The position numbers were made by a program, and so were the translations under genes. This document shows positions 22,067 through 34,200 of a stretch of 64,000 nucleotides of DNA, piece after piece. The stretch's first letter is position 1. Each line of letters starts with the position of its first letter. Source of the DNA: Musa acuminata AAA Group (Eukaryota > Streptophyta > Magnoliopsida > Zingiberales > Musaceae); contig NC_088327.1 in the NCBI RefSeq assembly GCF_036884655.1, positions 15,302,501 to 15,366,500 on the forward strand. The letters run 5' to 3'. The notes below the pieces were generated by a model. It was not told the DNA's origin and made no database searches. It saw only the letters and a program-made list of their open reading frames with translations.

Positions 22067-22172
22067 ATAAGTAATATAAAGTGATAAAATGCCAAATATA
22101 ATAAGGAAAAAGAATGTGTGTCATATTACACGTGTCATCACTCACGTGATTAGCTTGTAGGGCACCTATGAC

Positions 22173-24903
22173 TATTAGTGAATGCTATGTAGCTGGAAGG
22201 CGAAGGCCAAACAAATCAGCTGTACTCCAACTTCCTTTCCAAAATCATGGACTGTACAGTGATCCCTAGGCAGTAACCTTGATGCAACTAATTAAAGAAG
22301 GCAAAACACAACAATTTTGGGTTCAGGAGAGACTCGTCTACACCAAAAGGAATAGGGTTTATGTTCCGTAAGTGAACAATTTAAGGCACGAACTCTTGAT
22401 AGAGTGTTACGATTCCCTTTGGGCAGGACATCGGAGCATTTACCGAACATTGGCTCTCGTGGAGAGGGCCTTCTATTGAATCTCGAATTTTGATGATGAA
22501 ATCAATTATTAATTATTTAATCTAATATATATGTTGAGAAAAGTGTGTAGGATTAACTACGATAGCAGTAAGACATAAAGCATGTGTTGTGCCGGAGTCA
22601 AAATCAAGATCTCGTTGGGAGTTCAAGAGTTCGCTGGAAGTTCGGACATTCATCGGAAGTTCTACCAGAACCAACCGAGAAGTCCAGAAGCTTACCAAAG
22701 AAGCTCATCGAAACTCACTAAGAAAATTGTCGTAAAGTTCAGGAGCTTGCTGGGAGTCCGTCGGAACATTGCTGGAAATTCGTTGGAAGATCGTCGGAAG
22801 CTCGCCGGAAGAGCAATTGATATACCGAAACAATATGCTTTGTCAAATTGTCTTAAATATTATAGTTAGTCCGTAAATTGAGTTAGAATTGGGAGGTAAT
22901 CCCACTAACTTAGTTAGGGGCTAACTTAGCCCTAAATAGGGCTGAATTGGGCCGGATTAAATAGCCCATTCAGCCTTTGAAAACATGGCTGGCGGTGGCA
23001 CCACTTGGGAGACCTAGTCTCCCAGGTTGTCTGGGCGGTGGTACTGCCTAGTGTTAGGTGTTAGGTGGTGGTACTGCCCAGTAATGGTCGTGGTACCGCC
23101 AGTACCCCGAAAATCCGGGATTAGACACTTTTTGGCTCCATTTTTGAAGTCATTGGAGCCTATAAATACCCCACCCCTTTCCGCTGGGCATGAAAGCATT
23201 AGCATAATCTTGAGTTCTTGAATCTTAAAATATTGTAAAAGTAACAAGAGTTCTCCTCCTTCATCTCTTAGGCTTGTAACCATCTAAGAAAGAGGAGTGA
23301 GACTTGTAAGGGTTGTCTCTTAAACCCGACAAAAGGACAAAGAGCTGTAAAAGGTGGTTGGCCTTCTTCGCCCATTGAAGGAAGGCCCATAGTGGACGCC
23401 GGTGATCTCGACGAAGGAGGAATCTAAAGTGGATGTAGGTCTCATTGACTGAACTACTCTAAATTCTAGTTTGCTTTTCCTTTTGTACAATTTACTTTAC
23501 TGCAAACCTCATTGAGCTTCTCCTTACATTCTTACGAAAGTTTTAAAGTTCAACATCTTTCTGAAATAATTTGAATCGAGACGAAGTTTCTACGAAATCA
23601 AAGAATTTTTCACTACACTAATTCATAACACCCCCCCCCCCCCCCCCCTCTCTTAATGCCGCTCTTGATCCTAACACCTTCTACTGGCCAAAGATTGGGA
23701 CTGATGTGGAAGAATATGTTTGAACGTGCCTTACTTACCAACAAGACAAGGTTGAGCAATAGAAGCTAGTGAGACTTTTGGAGTCGTTGTCTGTACCAAA
23801 AAGATCATGAGAAAGCATTTCCTTGGACTTCATATCAAGCTTGCCAGTGGTATGGGGACTTAGATCAATACTTATGGTGGTCGAACGATTTTTTAAGTAT
23901 ACAACTTTCATTATTGCACCTCTGCAATATTTAGCAAAGGAGGCGGCCAAACTAATAATAAAGAATGTGGTGAAGTATTGGGGAGTCCTACATAATATCA
24001 TCAGTGATCAAGACGCTTGGTTCCTGGGACAATTCTGGACCGAGCTATTCAAATTATTATGGTTTAAGTTATACTTCTCCATAAGCCTCCACCCTTAGAC
24101 GGATGGCCAAACCGAAATGATAAACTCGCTCCTTAAGCAATATTTTCGGCACTACGTGAGTGCCAACCAATGAGATTGGGTGAAGCCGTTGGACATAGCC
24201 TAACTATCCTATAACTTGCAATGGAGCTCTACGTCCAATAAGAGCCCCTTCGAGATCATTATAGGATAATAGCTGTCGACTCCTCACACCTTAGCTATCG
24301 GGTATATTGAGAGTAGTCCATCAGCATATCACTTTGCAAAAGAATGGCACCAAAATATAGATATTATGTGGGCTTACTTGGAGAAGATGGCCAAAAAGAT
24401 GAAGAAGTGGGCAGACTTGGGAAGGCGACCACAGTCGATGATTTGGTATTGGTGAAGCTCCAACCAACATCACTCCAATTCTTTAGGCATAAAGTATATA
24501 AAGGATTGGTGCATAAGTATGAAGGGCTCATTTCAATTATCACAAGGGTAGGCAACGTCTCCTATAAGTTGCAACTGCTAACGTGGCTCAAAATTCACAA
24601 TGTTTTTCATGCCAGCAACTTGAAAGCCTACCACTGAGATTCGTAAGATACTTCATGAAGTGTTCCAACTTGGCTACCCCCCACCAAAGCCTCCTACAAG
24701 AAGCGAGTTGAAACCATTTTAGCGGATCGCAAAATAAAGCTACCTAATGGAGCTGAGTAGATCGAGTACTTAGTGAAGTGGCGAAAGCTTCCCTGAATTG
24801 AAGCTAGTTGGGAGCTCGAAGATGCCCTACGACATGAAGAAGCAATTATCAACAACCACCAACAAGCATCAATGAGGGCGTCGACAATTTAAGTGGGGGA
24901 GAA
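22173..24903 (+). pseudogene. Older chromovirus (Ty3/gypsy) remnant: integrase and chromodomain
   Basis: Aligns with the younger element from about 29053 to 30588. It includes the integrase zinc-binding region, the DDE core around 23820-24260 and a C-terminal region with many stops and frame changes, and ends in a GTGGGGGAGAA polypurine tract before its own LTR at 24904. It is 5' truncated at 22173. A complete LTR of another family (22474-23676) interrupts the integrase, so the remnant coding pieces are 22173-22473 and 23677-24890. It is more diverged than the element nested in its LTR and therefore older. Confidence 0.85.
22474..23676 (+). mobile_element. Solo LTR with perfect 5-bp target-site duplication
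   Basis: 1203 bp from TATTGAATCTCG (first dinucleotide mutated from TG) to GATCCTAACA, flanked by CCTTC at 22469-22473 and 23677-23681. Removing it restores the chromovirus reading seen intact near 29350. It has an 18-C run at about 23631-23648 and degenerate GGTGGTACTGCC motifs at 23030-23100. Confidence 0.9.
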
Positions 24904-24955
24904 TGTCACAAACGGTCATCGTGCAACCGCAACAACTTCATTCAACAAACCGTTC

Positions 24956-25747
24956 TGTCACGAACGGTCGTCGCGCACCCGCAACAACTCCGTTCAACGA
25001 ACCGTTTGTCGCTCACACCTGCATGTACAGCTGCTTGACAGCATGTTTTCTCATGGTTTTGGGTCATTTTGCTTGTAAATATGTAAGTTCGAACAAGCTG
25101 CAGCGTTGCAAAGTGACCGCTCACCGAACCGAGCAAAACAGCCCCAAAACAGCCCAAAACAGCTCCGTTTTCGCGTGCCGCGGAAGGTGAGCGGAGAGCT
25201 GCCTCCGCTCACCAAAATGTCAGCCATCTCAGACCCCAGGAACCCCCTGGGTGGCATAGGGCTGGATGGGGCTTCGGTTATATACCGGGCGTTGAACTCT
25301 CTTTCGCAAGTTCGCACGTGACCTTTACGGGAACTTGGTTTTGTGCCCGGGACCAGGTGAGCAGCTGTTTGTGGGCTTGCAGCTGTTCGTTCATCCTTGA
25401 AAGCCTTGTTTTTCTCCCTCTCCCTCTTTTCTCTTGTGCACACAAGGTGTTCGACGAATTGCTTGTAAAGCTTCCCTTTTCGCGAGACTTCGGGACTTGT
25501 CCGTTGCTCGTTCTTTCGAACTAACTTCTTTCTCTTTTACAGGTCCTTCGGGACCTGCGAGAGGTTACAAAGTGGGTTGATCCTTGCGGAGCAAGATCGC
25601 AAGGGCGAAGCGCGACTTAGGCAACACAAGCTAAGTTCGTGTCTTTGCCACAAGGGTGACTCGCGACTTAGGCAACGCAAGCTAAGTTCGCGTCTTTGGC
25701 CGCAAGGGTGCCTCACGCCTTAGGCAATTCCAGCTAAGGTCGTGACA
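24956..25747 (+). repeat. 5' LTR of the younger chromovirus
   Basis: 792 bp, TGTCACGAACGG...AAGGTCGTGACA. About 61 bp longer than the 3' LTR, mainly because a segment of about 60 bp (GCGACTTAGGCAAC...) near 25611-25700 is present twice, plus a duplicated AAAACAGCCC near 25145. Confidence 0.9.
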
Positions 25748-25750
25748 TTG

Positions 25751-25762
25751 TGGTATCAGAGC
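25751..25762 (+). promoter_or_regulatory. Primer-binding site TGGTATCAGAGC
   Basis: Matches the 3' end complement of plant initiator tRNA-Met, three bases after the 5' LTR. Confidence 0.9.
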
Positions 25763-25808
25763 GGGCAAGCTCTTCAATTGAACAGCGAACGAACTTCGCA
25801 ACTTCGCC

Positions 25809-27809
25809 ATGGCAAAGCATCGTGGCGAATCAAGCAAGACGGGGCAAGCCGGACCCTTGCCCCAAGCAACCGCAGGTGGGCTGCATGTGCACACTCGCTC
25901 TCATGCTGTTAGAGCCGCTCAAGAGGAGCGCGGCAGCGAACAGGATGAGCGAGAAATTGGCAACTCTCCGCGAGCGGAAGAAGCGCAATCTGGTGCGCTA
26001 ACTGGGAAAAAGAGTCATAAGGAGAGACTCACGATGGCGGAAACCCGTCTGGATGTTCTGGAAGCGAGCATGGAGGAACTCTACCATGGCCAACAAAGAC
26101 TTGTTGGGGTAGAGAGCTCGTAAGAGGAAGCGAAGTCCAGGATCGACAAGGTCAAGGCCCTAGTCGACCGACTGTCCGATGACACCAAGGACTCCGTGCA
26201 GCACTTACAAGATGTTGTGGCGGAACTCACTGCAAAGGTGGCCATGCTCACAAGAACGCTAAATGCGGGAGGAGGCAACACCCGCGCTACACCGCCACAA
26301 AATTTGAGGGCACCGGAGCCCCATGGATATGGAGGGGCCAGAGATGCCAAAGAGCTCGAGAACTTTCTGTTCGACATGGAGCAATATTTCCGAGCTACGA
26401 GGCCCGATTCTGAAGATACCAAAGTTTCTATAGCAACAATGTATCTGAATGGAGATGCGAAACTTTGGTGGCGAACTCGTTGGGAGGAAATCCAACAAGG
26501 TCGGTGTCGAGTCGACATATGGGAAGACTTGAAGCGGGAGTTGAGAACTCAGTTCCTACCGGAGAACACAGAGTTCGTGGCAAGAAGGAAGTTGAGACAA
26601 CTCCGCCAAAGTACCACCATCCGAGACTATGTGAAGCAGTTTTCTGCACTAATGCTGGACATACAGGACATGTCCGAGAAGGACAAGTTGTTCAGCTTCC
26701 TTGATGGTTTGAAACCATGGGCTCAACAGGAGCTGAATCGAAGGAATGTTACCGATGTAGTCGGGGCAATTGCAGCTGCAGAAAGGCTCACCGACTTTGT
26801 TTCCTCTGAAGACCCAGCGAGAAGGAAACAATCTTCAGGCAATCACCCTCCAAAACATTCTCGAGGGAAGGAGCTCGGGGGCGAACAGAAGAAGAAGAGC
26901 TCCCACAAAGGGCCGAACCCAAAAGGCAAGGCCTCAAAACCTGGAGGATGCTTCTTGTGCGGAGGACCACACATGGTAAGGGAGTGCCCACAGAAACAGG
27001 CACTTAATGCTTTGACAGCTTCCATCCACCCTCCCCGATCGGACAAGGGCAAAGCTGTTGCTCTTAGTTCGAGCAGTTCAGAATCCAGCAGCGACGACGA
27101 GGAGTCGCAAGGACCCCAAATGGGAGCAATGCGGTTGTTGAACGCTATGCGGGGTCAAGTGGGGGAGAACATGAAGACAAAGGCACAAAAAGCAGGAAGC
27201 AGTGAGCTGATGTATGTGGACATCAAGCTAAATGGCCAAACGACCCGTGCAATGGTGGACACGGGCGCTACCCACAACTTCATAGCCAATCGCGAAGCAC
27301 AGCGACTTGGGCTGACCTTGGAGAAGAGCCCAAGCCGAATGAAGGCGGTGAACTCGGAGGCCAGGCGAATCTCCGGGTTGGCGAAGGGAGTTCCTATCAA
27401 AATTGGGACTTGGAGCGGAAACACCAACATAATGGTCGTGCCACTAGACAACTTCCAAGTGATTCTTGGAATGGAGTTTATGCACGCGGCAAAGTTGGTG
27501 TCGATGCCGTTCTTGAACTCCCTATGTATGATGGGAGGCGACGACCCCTGCGTGGTTCCCGTCTCTCGGAAAGGAACCAAGGAGCCCCAACACCTTTCGG
27601 CATTACAATTGAAGAAAGGGGTGCGAAAAGGCGAACTAACATTCATGGCTGCAATGAAGCTAGAGCCACTCAACAAGGAGGCCATTCAAGAACCTGCTGT
27701 GGTGGCGAACGTCCTAAAAGAGTTCAAAGACGTTATGCCACCCGAGTTGCTGAAGACTCTCCCACCACGCGAGGCGTGGATCACAGCATCGAGCTGGAGC
27801 CAGGAGTGA
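25809..27809 (+). pseudogene. Chromovirus gag-protease with premature stop
   Basis: One frame from ATG 25809 to 27809, interrupted by TAA at 26121-26123. Gag has a coiled-coil-like N-terminal part (about 26160-26250) and the retrotransposon gag core with Trp-rich DAKLWWRTRWEE near 26452. The zinc knuckle CX2CX3HX4C at about 26949-26987 is one residue short of the usual CX2CX4HX4C. The aspartic protease follows with Asp-Thr-Gly at 27258-27266. The frame is lost near 27770, where pol continues in another frame. Confidence 0.88.
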
Positions 27810-30580
27810 AGCCTCCAGCGAGACCACCCTACCGCATGCCCCCGCCAGAGTTGGCAGAACTCAGGAAGCAGTTAGGTGAACTACTAATCGGTGGTCTCAT
27901 CCGCAGCTCTAAAGCACCTTTCGGAGCTCCAGTTCTCTTCTAGAAGAAACAAGATGGGAGCCTCCGATTATACGTCGACTACCGAGCCCTCAACAAAGTA
28001 ATAGTGAAGAACAAGTATCCCATCCCGCTCATTGCGGACTTGTTCGATCAATTGGGCAAGGCAAAGTATTTCTCAAAACTCGACCTTCGGTCGGGGTATT
28101 GGCAGGTGCGCATTGCTGAAGGCGACGAAGCAAAGACTACCTGTATGACCAGGTATAGAGCGTTTGAGTTCTTGGTGATGCCTTTCGGCTTAACCAACGC
28201 TCCGGCCACATTCTGTACTCTCATGAACCAGCTATTCAAGGAGTATTTGGATAAGTTCGTGGTCGTCTATTTGGACGATATCGTCATCTATAGCCAAACG
28301 CTCGAGGAGCACGTCAAGCACCTGCGGACGATTTTCAAGGTTCTCAGGGAGAACACTTTATTCGTAAAAAGGGAGAAATACTACTTTGCTCAAACTGAGA
28401 TTCTATTCTTGGGGAATCGAATCGGTGATGGCTCCATCCGGATGGATAAGTCGAAGGTGCAAGCAGTTGCGGAATGGCGAACTCCAAAGAAGGTGCCAGA
28501 GTTGAGATCCTTCCTTGGTTTCGTCAACTACTATCGACGCTTCATTGCGGGATATTCGAAGCGGGCAACTCCACTGACGGAGTTGCTGAAGAAGGAGCAG
28601 CCTTGGAAGTGGTCTGACAAATGTGAGATAGCATTCCAAGATCTAAAGGCTGCTGTTCTAGAAGAACCAGTGCTCAAATTGCCAAACTATGGAGAGCCCT
28701 TTGAAGTCCACACATATGCTTCGGACTTTGCTATTGGGGGGGTACTCATGCAGGAAGGTCATCCGGTGGCCTACGAGAGCCGCAAACTCAACGAGACCGA
28801 GCGGCGGTATCCAGTGCATGAGAAGGAAATGACAGCAGTGATCCACTGTCTACGAGTTTGGCGACACTACCTTCTCGGGTCGCGATTTGTACTGAGGACA
28901 GACAACATCGCCCTGAGCTATTTCCAAACTCAGAAGAAGCTCTCCCCAAAGCAGGCACGGTGGCAGGACTTCCTGGCTGAATTTGATATGGCAATGGAAT
29001 ACAAGCCCGGGAAGGCGAATGTCGTGGCCGATGCGCTGAGTCGGAAAGTGGAATGCGTGAATGCCGTACAACTGGAAGGCGGAGGCCAAGCAAGTTAGTT
29101 GCACTCTAACTTCCTTTCCCGAATCAGAGATGGATTGTATAGTGATTCCCAAGCAGTTATCCTAATGCAGCTCATCAAAGAAGGCAAGGCACGGCGATTT
29201 TGGGTCCAGGAAGGGCTTGTTTACACAAAAGGGAATAGAGTGTATGTTCCCCGAGTGGACAATTTAAGGTGTGAACTCTTAAAGGAGTGTCACGATTCCC
29301 TTTGGGCTGGACACCCCGGCATTCACAGAACTTTGGCTCTCATGGAGAGGGCCTTCTACTAGCCGAAGATGGGGATTGATGTGGAGGAATATGTTCGAAC
29401 ATGCCTTACTTGCCAACAAGACAAGGTGGACCAGCGGAAGCCGGTGGGACTTTTGGAGCCGTTGCCCGTACCAGAAAGGCCGTGGGAGAGCATTTCCTTG
29501 GATTTCATATCAAGCTTGCCACCTGTAGGGGGACTTGGATCGATACTCGTGGTGGTCGATCGGTTTTCAAAGTATGCAACTTTCATTGCTGCTCCCCTAC
29601 ACTGTTCAGCAGAGGAGGCGGCCAAGCTGATGATGAAGAATGTAGTGAAGTATTGGGGAGTCCCACACAATATCATTAGCGATCGAGACGCTCGGTTCCT
29701 GGGACGATTCTGGACCGAGTTGTTCAAATTGTTGGGGTCGAAGTTATACCTCTCTACAAGCCTCCACCCCCAGACGGATGACCAGACTGAAAGAATAAAT
29801 TCGCTCTTGGAGCAGTATCTCTGGCACTACGTGAGTGCCAATCAACGAGATTGGATGAAGCTGTTGGACATCGCCCAATTCTCCTACAACTTGCAGCGGA
29901 GCTCTGCATCCAACAAGAGCCCCTTCGAAATTATCACAGGATAACAACCGTCGACTCCACACACTATGGCAATTGGGTATACTGTGAGTAGTCCATTAGC
30001 CTATCATTTCGCAAAGGAGTGGCATCGAAATGCAGATATTGCGCGGGCTTACTTGGAGAAGGCGACAAAACGGATGAAGAAGTGGGCAGACTTGGGAAGG
30101 CGACCGCAAGAGTTTAAAGTTGGCGATTTGGTGTTGGTAAAGCTCCAACCAGCATCACTCCAATTTTTCAGGAACAGAATCCACAAAGGATTGGTGCGTA
30201 AGTATGAAGGGCCCTTCCCAATTATCAGCAGGGTAGGCAATGTTTCTTACAAGTTGCAGCTGCCGGCGTGGTTCAAAATTCACAATGTTCTTCACGCCAG
30301 CAACCTAAAAGCCTACCACTCGGATCCACAAGATGCTTCCCGAAGTGTTCCAACTCGGCTACCTCCCATCACAGCCTCCTACGAGAAGCGAGTGGAAACC
30401 ATTCTTGCGGATCACAAGATAAAGCTACCCAACGGAGCGGAGCAGACAGAGTACTTGGTGAAGTGGCGAAAGCTTCCCCGAACTGAAGCCAGTTAGGAGC
30501 CTGAAGACGCCCTGCGACATGAAGAAGAAGTCATCAACAACTACCAACAAGCGTCGACGAGGGCGTCGACAGTTTAAGTG
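27770..30580 (+). pseudogene. Chromovirus pol: RT, RNase H, integrase, chromodomain with stops
   Basis: One frame from about 27770 with stops at 27941, 29096, 29360, 29942 and 30494. The RT has Tyr-Leu-Asp-Asp at 28268-28279. The RNase H follows around 28700-28915. The integrase has His-His-Cys-Cys zinc residues (Cys pair near 29402-29413) and the DDE core, with Asp near 29500, Asp near 29685 and Glu near 29790. The C-terminal chromodomain lies at about 30370-30545. Several stops look like single transitions from Trp or Gln codons. An offset of one frame relative to gag-protease separates the two. Confidence 0.9.
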
Positions 30581-30588
30581 GGGGAGAA
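30571..30588 (+). other. Polypurine tract before the 3' LTR
   Basis: GTGGGGGAGAA directly precedes TGTCACAAACGG. The same tract ends the older element before 24904. Confidence 0.8.
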
Positions 30589-31319
30589 TGTCACAAACGG
30601 TCGTCGCACACCCGCAACAACTCCGTTCAACGAACCGTTCGTCGCTCACACCTGCATGTACAGCTGCTTGACAGCATGTTTTCTCATGGTTTTGGGTCAT
30701 TTTGCTTGTAAATATGTAAGTTCGAACAAGCTGCAGCGTTGCAAAGCGACCGCTCACCGAACCGAGCAAAACAGCCCCAAAACAGCTCCGTTTTCGCGTG
30801 CCGCGGGAAGTGAGCGGAGAGTTGCCTCCGCTCACCAAAATGTCAGCCATCTCAGACCCCAGGAACCCCCCGGGTGGCATAGGGCTGGATGGGGCTTCGA
30901 TTATATACCGGGCGTTGAACTCTCTTTCGCAAGTTCGCACGTGACCTTTACGGGAACTTGGTTTTGCGCCCGGGACCAGGTGAGCGGCTGTTTGTGGGCT
31001 TGCAGCTGTTCGTTCATCCTTGAAAGCCTTGTTTTTCTCCCTCTCCCTCTTTTCTCTTGTGCACACAAGGTGTTCGACGAATTGCTTGTAAAGCTTCCCT
31101 TTTCGCGAGACTTCGGGACTTGTCTGTTGCTCGTTCTTTCGAACTAACTTCTTTCTCTTTTACAGGTCCTTCGGGACCTGCGAGAGGTTACAAAGTGGGC
31201 TGATCCTTGCGCAGCAAGATCGCAAGGGCGAAGCGCGACTTAGGCAACGCAAGCTAAGTTCGCGTCTTTGGCCGCAAGGGTACCTCACGCCTTAAGCAAT
31301 TCCAGCTAAGGTCGTGACA
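30589..31319 (+). repeat. 3' LTR of the younger chromovirus
   Basis: 731 bp, nearly identical to the 5' LTR apart from the tandem segment described there and scattered substitutions, implying recent insertion compared with the surrounding element. Confidence 0.9.
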
Positions 31320-32050
31320 GTTCGTCGCTTTTGCTTACTTATATAGAGACATGGTAGTATATTTTGCCTTGATTTTATGTGTTTTTGCTTGGAAAATATA
31401 AGTAACGATAATTTGTAGTGCTACAATGCAATCGCTTGTCGCGTCGGGCTGAACTATCCTAAAATGGTTATGTTTTCGTGTGCCACATCTTGTTCTTTAC
31501 AAATCATAGCTACACGCGAAACGTCAGCCATCTTGGCACCTTAGAACCCCCCAGGTGGCATAGGGCTGGATGGGGCTTCGGTATATAGTCGGGTGTTGAA
31601 CAATCTTCACAAGTTCACACGTTAACTTGATGAGAACTTGCCTTCGCGCCCGACACCTAGTGAGCAGTTGTTTGTGGACTTGCAATTGTTTGTTCTACCT
31701 TCTAAAGTTCTTGTTCTCTCCTTCATCTCTTTTCTCTTTTGCACTCAAAGTGCTCATTGAATTGCTTGTAAAGCTTCCCTTTTCGTGAGACATCGAGACT
31801 TGCCCGTCACTCGTTTTCAATCTAATCAGCTTTCTATTTTATAAGTCCTTTAGGACTTGTAGGAGGTTGCAACTAGGTTGACCTTTTGTAGACGTATATG
31901 TCGTAAGAGTGCCTCATGACTTAAGCAATCTCAACTTAGTCTAAAGAGTTGGCGCAAGGGTGTTTCACGACTTAGGCAACTCTAGCTAAGTCTGTGACTT
32001 TGCCACGAGGGTGCCTCACGACTTAGGAAACTCTAGCTAAGTCCGTGACA

Positions 32051-32684
32051 ACTGGGTAGTACCACCACCTGACATAGTCCGAGGACTGTGTTTGGGTGGT
32101 ACCACCGCCTAGTCTTGCGGTGCCACCGCCTAGTCTAGCAGTGCCACCGCCTAGGCTAGCTATGGGTCACTGAATGGGCTCCCACTTGACCCAAAACAAC
32201 CCCAATTTGAGCCCAGTTAGCCCCTAATTGAGTTGGCCTAATTACATTATAAACCAACCTAATTAGAACTAAAAACTACTTTGATCTAGATAATTATTAC
32301 AAAGCATTAATCACATATTGTCTAACATGTCATTGGTTCATCTAGCGTTTCGTCTGACCCTTCGGCGCATTGTCCTCTCCCTCGACATATTACCCAATCG
32401 GTATGTTATCTTCCTACAACATTGAATCTCCTTGGCGTAATTTCTGATCTTTTTGGCTCGATGCCTGAATTCATAGCACGAAGCCTTCTACCGATATGTC
32501 GATCGATCATTCGGCTCGATATCCAATCATTTGACATGTTTCACTTCAGCCCAACATTGATTCTTCCTACTTTAGTCAAATTATCTCTCTATGATCGAAA
32601 TTAGTCTTGCGTCACTCAAAGTGTATATTAGATCACAAACTTATCAATTAATTTTATTATCAAAATAGATTAACATTCTCAACA
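32051..32684 (-). mobile_element. Fragment of a TGTTAGG-family LTR
   Basis: Contains the TACCACCGCC motifs (32060-32160), then a region like 21200-21300 of the complete copy, and ends ATTCTCAACA. Its other end was lost where the older chromovirus inserted or recombined. Confidence 0.55.
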
Positions 32685-34200
32685 ATAATAAGCTTGCCCT
32701 TATTATCTTGTTTAGATGAGAAGATACTAGGTCATATGGAAATATTCCTAAGGTATTATTCAACTTGAAGTGTCTAATGGAAGACAATCTCTAAGGAGAT
32801 ATCTAACTATTATAAGCCAATGGGAGGCATGTAATTAGAAATTCTAGAGACTTGGCATATAGTGCTTAATTACTTTATGAGTTGGTTCCTATTATAAGGA
32901 GGCATATATTTTTTTCTCTAACCCTAAATGTCATCTTATACTAATTCAATATAGTTAGGCTGAAACAATTAACATCATGTAAGCAAGTTTAACTCTATAG
33001 TTCTTGACATCAAGCATCAATCAAAGTATTGGTCCATAACTACTAATCAATCTAAGAATACTCGAGCATCATGATTTCTATCCGAGTAAGGTGGAGTTAA
33101 CTTAATCCTATGGGTAATGTCATCCTCATCATCTTGGTACAAAAGTCTAGGTACATTTTATGAGTATTTTAAATCGAGTTATTCATTCTCTCAATCTACC
33201 TCACTATTATAGGATACATGTAGAGGTCTTTCATAAGGTGCAATATATTCCTTAGATCATCTAGGTTATAGTGGATTTTATGAAGGCCTAAAAGTTAAAT
33301 TATTATCGAGATGATCCATTCAGCTAGGTGACAATCAAGTGCTCTTTAAATGTTTGATAGTACTTTTCATAATGAACTAGACAATCTTTCATAGTCTCAA
33401 GTTTAATATTAATTTAAACCAGATTGATGGGTTTTGTAAGGTTTATAGTGTTTATAGTCTTAACAAACTAACCTATAATTCATTCATTCATTAACTTTAA
33501 AAATATAAAGTTTATAGTATTTTTATAAGGATAAATTTATCTTGAATGAGTGCCATATCTCCTTTTTTAAAAGAAGTGAGTAGGAATCTATGTCCGTCCT
33601 TGATAAATATTACATACCTCATTCTAATAAAATAATGGATAGAGATCCATATGATAGAAACAAGTATAAATCCATACAAAAATGTCAAATACTTTCCTTC
33701 TACAAGAACCATAATTCGAGATCCATAAAATAAAGGTACGTGTTCACTCCATACATACGATACAAACAAATATAAATCCTTATATAAATGTCAAATACTT
33801 TCCTTCTACAAGAACCATAATTAGAGATTCATAAAATAAAGGTATGTATTCACTCCATACAAGATCAGTGTACTTTAAGATGTGCCTATAATATCTACCT
33901 TGATGATCTCATTTAAGTTTAAACCCAAAACTATATACAAATGTGTCTCGTACCAAATCCTATTAATATCTAATAATATATATATATATATATATATATG
34001 ATATATTATCATAATAGTACGATATGGCTCAAACTCTTTACCTTCTCATATATTATCGTAATAATACGATGATGCTCACTAAGAGTCTTGGATAATTAAG
34101 AATTACGGTATAGTATAGCCATAACTCTTTCTATTATTAGCATCAACAAAATTTATGCATAATCTTGAAAAATATTATAGTTTTTATTTCTTTCACTATG
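32685..34200. other. AT-rich intergenic DNA, no gene seen
   Basis: No open frame or family signature was recognised. It holds an imperfect tandem duplication of about 115 bp at about 33650-33870 (shared AAATACTTTCCTTCTACAAG), a (TA)n tract at about 33977-33999 and two TATTATCRTAATARTACGAT stretches near 34000-34065. Probably eroded transposon sequence. Confidence 0.5.

Larger units (their letters stand above)
19706..22172 (-). mobile_element. Third copia LTR copy, truncated and interrupted
   Basis: From 19712 it aligns in direct orientation with 17125-17963 of the left arm, lacking about 590 bp of the TGTTGGG end. It is split by a complete LTR at 20421-21678, and alignment resumes at 21684. 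It then enters a long TA-rich microsatellite and a half copy of the foldback at 22064-22172. Confidence 0.7.
24956..31319 (+). mobile_element. Younger Ty3/gypsy chromovirus, structurally complete but dead
   Basis: 6.36 kb in order: 5' LTR 24956-25747, primer-binding site 25751-25762, gag-protease, RT, RNase H, integrase, chromodomain, polypurine tract about 30571-30588, 3' LTR 30589-31319. Domain order and the C-terminal chromodomain place it in the chromoviruses; it may belong to the Galadriel or Tekay type, which I cannot settle by eye. At least six in-frame stops and one frameshift prevent autonomous activity. Confidence 0.92.
24904..32050 (+). mobile_element. 3' LTR of the older chromovirus, split by the younger element
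   Basis: Starts TGTCACAAACGG at 24904, stops at 24955, resumes at 31320 and ends GTCCGTGACA at 32050. The two pieces together make one diverged LTR of the same family as the insertion. GTTC at 24952-24955 and 31320-31323 is the target-site duplication (4 bp visible). Confidence 0.85.

Noticed and set aside
21704..22145. Tyr/Ile-rich open frames on both strands
   Set aside because: Translation of a TA microsatellite.
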